Under the pieces are notes generated by a model. That model ran no database searches and had not been told where the DNA came from. It saw only the letters and a program-made list of their open reading frames with translations. The translations under genes were made by a program, and so were the position numbers. From Apostichopus japonicus (lineage: Eukaryota; Echinodermata; Holothuroidea; Aspidochirotida; Stichopodidae), in contig NC_092576.1 in the NCBI RefSeq assembly GCF_037975245.1, positions 25,867,611 through 25,931,610 of the forward strand: a DNA stretch of 64,000 nucleotides. The letters are read 5' to 3'. Positions 61,998 to 64,000 of this stretch are shown piece by piece. Each line of letters starts with the position of its first letter. Position 1 is the first letter of the stretch.

Positions 61998-64000
61998 ATC
62001 AGATCAAATCAAAATCAGAAATTACATACGAAGTACATTGGACAATCATCATGCCCACCCCCTCCCTTCTCCATAAAAATATCAAAAGAAAGTTAACCCT
62101 AAGCATTAAAGATGAGAACAAGAAAAGTATAGTTTCAATGGGTAGAGATCAATATAAGAAATTATATATGTTGATTTCATGTTCATGTTTTAATATAAGA
62201 GATTATCAGCCTGCATTGAATTGTCATAATAAGCAACATGAATCGCTTAGAACAGCTTTCAATAATGATGTCATCATTTGACACATATGGTAACGTCTCA
62301 TTCTCTGTATTTTATCAACAGCGCCGCAGCCTGGCAACTGACAAACAATGCCTCGTAAGATCATAAGCCGAAGTAGCCGACAGTGTCTCTGCTCATCGTT
62401 TTTTACGTCGTTCTTGATTGTCGAGTTAAACAAACCGCAAATTTTTCCTGGACAACATGAATCTCACAGAGGGTTATCTTTCCTTCTAGTCTTGCCATTC
62501 TTAGCATCTTCAAGTTCTAGAGAGAGTTAGCGGCGCAGTCTTAGCAAGGTTGTATTTTGAACCTCGTAATGGTTAGTTCTATGAGTCTTAAAGTAGCTGA
62601 AAATAATGATAACTCTTTCCTGGGGAACATGACGTCAGATATATTCTGTAGATAAATTTGAATTACAGTAAAACAATGAAAGACGTCAAAACTATGAATA
62701 TTGTAATGTAAACTTGCTTCACGATACCCAGAGGGGATAAAAGTCCCTAATGGAATTTCGATATATTTTTTGTAATGTATGTATTTTGGATCCTCCTGCA
62801 AGCAGGAACTCGCGAAAAAGCCTCATTGGCTTATCAAAGCTGACTGAAGTCAGTCTCTTACATTCATATTTAAAGTCCAAATTAGGATTTTTTAATTGTC
62901 AACAACACTTTCGAGTATTTGTAATTATTTTACTAGTAAAGTGTTTCCACCTGTACAAAACAAAGGGAAAACAAGGGAGATAAAGTATAAAAACATGGTG
63001 ATTATAAATTACATGGTAAAGGTGTGCGCATAGGCACTTACAAGAATAGCAGAACGTTTTTTTGCTTACAAAATTATAATGACTGATGGATTATGAGATT
63101 TTGGTTACGGTAACTTTTAATTGATCAATCTTTACTGCAACTTATCCACCTTACATAAGAGTCATTTTGATATAAATATCCATGTTCTTTAAACACCATT
63201 TAGATTTAGTCGTATGTAAGGTTTAAATTACTCTCTTTCCTAAATATGGTAAAAGGTCAAAATTATTGCCATTCTTTGTACAGCTTTAAGGAGAATATGT
63301 CGTACCATCTGTCCTATAGCATTGTAATTAGGTCACCTATCGTGGCATTTCTCAATATTTTGGAATGTGTTTGAAACTTACAGAGAGAGATATAGAGAAA
63401 GGTCTTTTGGAACCTTACTTTTGGAACCTTTAGTAACTTTAGAACTTTAAAGAAATGTCATCATCTTCAAATGTTCAGATGACTTGATAATGTTAACGAC
63501 AGTATGATATCAATTATTACAACATCTAAAGCAATTGTGAGTTGTACATAGCTTTCCACTTGGCAATTGTTATTGTGTTAACCTTAGGAGTATGCGACCT
63601 TGTATGGTGTTTCCCCTGTAACAAGGAATTACCGTCAAATGCAATTGTTACATTGTTAATTCATCATACAATTGTCATCATACAATTGTTAATTCATCAT
63701 ACAGGTGACTCTGACCATGACGGCCGTGTTGGTCCTGACATGCATAAAATGAAGAAGTACAGTTAACCGGGTAATAGTATATTTTACGACTGACATTTAA
63801 TTGTGTACATACAACCATTTTTGTTCGTGTTTTTTCTTAGGAAAAACACCGTAGACAAACAGACAGTTCTGGTTGTTAAATGACAAATTAAAGCTCTGTT
63901 TTTTGTTATTGAAACCTGCATTTTACGGTTAATTGACAAGGAAGTAAATCACTACACAGGTAAAAGTAAAAGATCAACTTTACAATGTACGTTTACAATT
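61998..64000. other. Flank downstream of the NLR gene; no firm gene
   Basis: Small frames at 62051-62281, 62348-62530 and 63542-63766 match no family I know. Two short direct copies of gttaattcatcatacaattg-type sequence occur near 63654-63705. ATTAAA at about 63888 could be a poly(A) signal. Confidence 0.35.

Noticed and set aside
62051-62281. Continuation of the NLR gene beyond the stop
   Set aside because: No acceptor or donor joins it in phase, and it resembles none of the cassette exons.

Overview
This looks like AT-rich nuclear DNA of an invertebrate animal, most likely a marine deuterostome such as an echinoderm. Sea cucumber-like is a guess from gene type and repeat style, not shown. 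There are no prokaryotic signals. Coding sequence is sparse and split into short exons with GT-AG borders. Introns and flanks are full of DNA-transposon debris, minisatellites, poly-C/poly-G runs and AT microsatellites.

The only gene I can assemble lies on the + strand from about 15.7 to 62.0 kb. It is an NLR-type innate immune receptor: a short N-terminal exon, a death-effector-like domain exon, one large NACHT exon with Walker A, Walker B and the downstream helical-domain signature, then a C-terminal region of short exons. That region is a repeated cassette of four exons (a, b, c, d). It occurs three times, the third copy having an unrecognisable d exon, and is followed by a degenerate remnant. 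The last 40 codons of the NACHT exon are already a d unit. Intron phases repeat exactly (a 0 to 2, b 2 to 1, c 1 to 0, d 0 to 0), so each cassette is frame-neutral. The assembled model is about 1,170 residues, and all 16 junctions agree in phase.

Layout: 1-1.7 kb, broken PIF/Harbinger transposase end on the minus strand. 6.6-7.9 kb, two gene relics. 13.5-14.1 kb, GATC-rich 15-bp minisatellite. 15.7-24.3 kb, first three coding exons, with a 132-bp minisatellite, two copies of a 1.8-2.1 kb dispersed repeat and a perfect triplication of the NACHT splice acceptor. 28.4-33.3 kb, cassette 1. 33.3-44.7 kb, an 11.4-kb intron with hAT-type MITEs and two transposons built from 20-bp palindrome arrays. 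44.8-47.8 kb, cassette 2. 50.6-59.3 kb, cassette 3, whose introns hold a 120-bp minisatellite, a tRNA-derived SINE, a G-rich array and a 2-kb hAT element with a MITE inside. 59.3-62.0 kb, third dispersed repeat and the terminal exons. 62-64 kb, nothing firmly assignable.

Most unusual observations: (1) the frame-neutral four-exon cassette; (2) a transposon family with shared ends TGGCAAGCCGTTTTA and 6-bp target duplications, whose members carry different 20-bp-period palindrome arrays (CACTTAAGTG in one, TGATATCA in the other); (3) the triplicated acceptor, whose two upstream copies would lead into an in-frame stop.
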